A stretch of DNA of 64,000 bases. Source: Hibiscus mutabilis (taxonomy: Eukaryota; Streptophyta; Magnoliopsida; Malvales; Malvaceae). How positions within the stretch are numbered: position 1 is the stretch's first letter; the number at the start of each line of letters is the position of its first letter. The stretch spans positions 7,658,886 to 7,722,885 of the forward strand of contig CM033732.1 of NCBI GenBank assembly GCA_019671005.1, in the 5' to 3' direction. The notes below the pieces were generated by a model. The model saw only the letters and a list, made by a program, of their open reading frames with translations, did no database searches and was not told where the DNA came from. A program made the position numbers and the translations under genes. Below, one piece after another: positions 61,725-64,000 of this stretch.

Positions 61725-62495
61725 CTACCTCACGGTCAGGTGGCAACCCCAGCAACTCCTCCGAAAAATACCTGAAAACTCACATACGGTGCGAACATCC
61801 TGCACTCTCAACTCATTTGATCCAAGATTCATAACATAGGCCAAATAAGCCTGACATCCCGAATCCTTCATTCGTCTTGCCTCCAAAGCCGAAACAACAC
61901 TAGACAAAAACTTGGTATTCTCGCCCACAACCACCACCTCATAATCATCCGACAACCTCAAAGATATCCGCTTGGTCTCAAAATCCACCACAGCATGATG
62001 TTCAGTCAACCAATCCATACCCAAGATCACATCAAAACCATGGAATAGTAGCTCCATCAAGTCAACGGCAAACATATATCCCTGAACCATTACAGCCTCA
62101 ACCTTATGTGGATCGACACGAATCCCTTCGGCCGACACAACATGCCCAAGAAACACAACTTCCTTAAGCCAAAACTCACATTTGCCTAACTTAGCATACA
62201 ACTGATTCTCTATCAGTTTCTGAAGCACAATCCGCAAATGGTTATCATGATCCTCCTTGGTACGAGAGTACACCAGGATATCATCGATAAACACCACCAC
62301 AAACTGATCCAAAAACTCATGAAACACACGGTTCATCATGTCCATAAAAGCAGCTAGAGCATTGGTCAAACCAAACGGCATCACAAGAAATTCGTAATGC
62401 CTGTATCTTGTACGAAAAGATGTTTTGGGCACCTTCACCTTTAACTGATAGTACCCCGACCTCAGATCTATCTTGGAAAACACCGAAGCTCCCAT
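61725..62495 (-). pseudogene. Fused RT-protease frame, array copy
   Basis: A 256-codon frame starts with RT (GASVFSKIDLRSGYYQ; FIDDILVYSRTKED). It fuses after VEAVM to the protease segment (VQGYMFAVDLMELLFHGF; DVILGMDWLTEHHAVVDF) and ends in the protease-RT linker. The order is reversed relative to normal pol because the frame crosses a duplication junction. Confidence 0.88.
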
Positions 62496-62824
62496 GAACT
62501 GATCAAACAGATCATCAATCCACGATAAGGATACTTGTTCTTTATTGTCAACTTATTCAGCTGCCGGTAATCTATACACATCCGTAACGTACCATCTTTC
62601 TTCTTAACAAACAGCACCTGCCTCCCTACAGTGAAATACTGGTCTAATAAAGTCCTGATCCAACAACTTCTGCAACTGCGTCTTCAACTCCTTCAATTAT
62701 TTCAGAGCCATGCGGTACGAAGCAATTGATACTGGTACCATGCCCGTAAAAACCTTGATGCCAAACTCTACCTCACGGTCAGGTGGTAACCCCAGCAACT
62801 CCTCCGAAAAATACCCAAAAACTC

Positions 62825-63577
62825 TCATACGGTGCGAACATCCTGCACTCTCAACTCATTTGATCCAAGATTCATAACATAGGCCAAATAAGCCTGACAT
62901 CCCGAATCCATCATTCGTCTTGCTTCCAAAGCCGAAACAATACTAGACAAAAACTTGGTATTCTCACCCACAACCACCACCTCATAATCATCCGACAACC
63001 TCAAAGATATCCGCTTGGTCTCAAAATCCACCACAGCCTGATGTTCAGTCAACCAATCCATACCCAAGATCACATCAAAATCATGGAATGGTAGCTCTAT
63101 CAAGTCCACGACAAACATATATCCCTGAACCATTACAGCCTCAACCTTATGTGGATCGACACGAATCCCTTCGGCCGACACAACATGCCCAAGAAACACA
63201 ACTTCCTTAATCCAAAACTCACATTTGCTTAACTTAGCATACAACTGATTCTCCATCAGTTTCTGAAGCACAATCCGCAAATGGCTATCATGATCCTCCT
63301 TGGTACGAGAGTACACCAGGATATCATCGATAAACACCACCACAAACTGATCCAAAAACTCATGAAACACACGGTTCATCATGTCCATAAAAGCAGCTGG
63401 AGCATTGGTCAAACCAAACGGCATCACAAGAAATTCGTAATGCCTGTATCTTGTACGAAAAGATGTTTTGGGCACATCCACCTTTAACTGATAGTACCCC
63501 GACCTCAGATCTATCTTGGAAAACACCGAAGCTCCCATGAACTGATCAAACAGATCATCAATCCGCGGTAAGGACAC
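62825..63577 (-). pseudogene. Second fused RT-protease frame, array copy
   Basis: A 250-codon frame with the same fusion point as the previous copy (VEAVM then VQGYMFVVDL). It contains LPRIDDLFDQFMGASVF, VFIDDILVYS and DVILGMDWLTEHQAVVDF. The shared junction indicates that one duplication was then amplified. Confidence 0.88.
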
Positions 63578-63810
63578 TTGTTCTTTATTGTCAACTTATT
63601 CAGCTGCCGGTAATCTATACACATCCGCAACGTACCATCTTTCTTCTTAACAAACAGCACCGGCCTCCCCACAGTGAAATACTGGTCTAATAAAGCCCCG
63701 ATCCAACAACTTCTGCAACTGCGTCTTCAACTCCTTCAATTATTTCAGAGCCATGCGGTACGAAGCAATTGATACTGGTACCGTGCCCGTAAAAACCTTG
63801 ATGCCAAACT

Positions 63811-63993
63811 CTACCTCACCGTCAGATGGTAACCCCGGTAACTCATCCGAAAAATACTCGAAAACTCACATACTGTGCGAACATCCTGCACTCTCAACTC
63901 ATTTGATCCAAGATTCATAACATAGGCCAAATAAGCCTGACATCCCGAATCCATCATTCGTCTTGCCTCCAAAGCCGAAACAACACTAGACAA
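63811..63993 (-). pseudogene. Partial protease frame at window edge
   Basis: A 60-codon piece (SSVVSALEARRMMDSGCQAYL) matching the protease end of the other array copies. It is followed by the linker with a stop and is cut off by the end of the window. Confidence 0.75.
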
Positions 63994-64000
63994 AAACTTG

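Larger units (their letters stand above)
55529..64000 (-). mobile_element. Tekay-like Ty3/gypsy element (chromovirus), partial
   Basis: The element is in minus orientation and inserted in the hAT gene after CCATG (expected target duplication 55,524-55,528; the partner is outside the window). Its 3' LTR is 55,529-58,909. The pol of the element occupies 58,910 to the window edge in the order protease, RT, RNase H, integrase, chromodomain-like tail, which is the chromovirus gene order. Stops and frameshifts occur throughout. The protease-RT part is present in at least three tandem copies. Confidence 0.9.
61035..64000 (-). repeat. Tandem array of about 1.05-kb protease-RT module
   Basis: Plus-strand boundary CCATTACAGCCTCAACC occurs at 61,035, 62,087 and 63,130, giving complete units of 1,052 and 1,043 bp and a third unit running past the window edge. 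In element orientation each unit runs from the protease end (VQGYMF, FDVILGMDWLTEH) through RT to DPHKVEAVM. There it jumps back in frame to VQGYMF instead of continuing to GWKEPK. Units differ by scattered substitutions and small indels near the KVK/VPKTSF position. Confidence 0.93.

Overview
The window is nuclear DNA of a flowering plant, most likely a eudicot. The evidence is a 23-exon GT-AG gene for a plant-type villin, a dense nest of Athila, Tekay-like and Copia LTR retrotransposons, a tRNA-derived SINE, hAT elements and AT-rich foldback elements. I cannot name a family or species. Bacterial features (operons, ribosome binding sites, CRISPR) do not apply.

Left part (1-17,280) is repeats only. 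It holds a 46-bp-period minisatellite (195-860), LTR-like debris, the end of a Ty3/gypsy LTR (to 3,697), and an almost complete 11.7-kb Athila element on the minus strand (3,864-15,605). The Athila has two LTRs, a tRNA-Asp-type primer site, gag, protease, RT-RNase H-integrase, an ORF in the env-like position, and a CAAAC target duplication. It sits inside an older foldback element. A second foldback (16,445-16,740) is rich in telomere-like motifs.

The middle (17,280-40,960) is the only host gene, a villin on the minus strand. I could join 23 coding exons into an uninterrupted 975-codon frame, including an 11-nt microexon and a C-terminal headpiece. Its introns carry two Copia elements, both antisense to the gene: one at 19,885-24,770 (TSD ATACG) and one at 33,341-38,807 (TSD GGTGC). 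The second lies inside a SINE and itself contains a 935-bp hAT-type element with an 8-bp duplication. The first intron also holds a near-perfect 68-bp inverted repeat with a 5-nt loop.

The right part (41,000-64,000) is again repeats. It has AT-rich spacer with MITEs and an (AAT)18 microsatellite, then a three-level nest: a non-coding LARD-type gypsy derivative (from 45,468), a decayed hAT transposase gene inserted into its right LTR (from about 53,217), and a Tekay-like gypsy element with a 3.4-kb LTR inserted into the hAT gene (from 55,529, running off the window). The pol gene of this last element contains a head-to-tail amplification of a roughly 1.05-kb protease-RT module.

Nothing here is a clearly new biological system. 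The observations most worth a second look are: a GTTGCC-NN-GGCAAC dyad scattered through LTRs and several reading frames of the Athila element; four tandem hairpins with a compensatory base-pair change in the same element; the protease-RT tandem array; the intronic 68-bp hairpin; and clustered GTACCGATAC-type motifs shared by the LTRs of two gypsy families. All identities were judged by eye, without alignment or database search.
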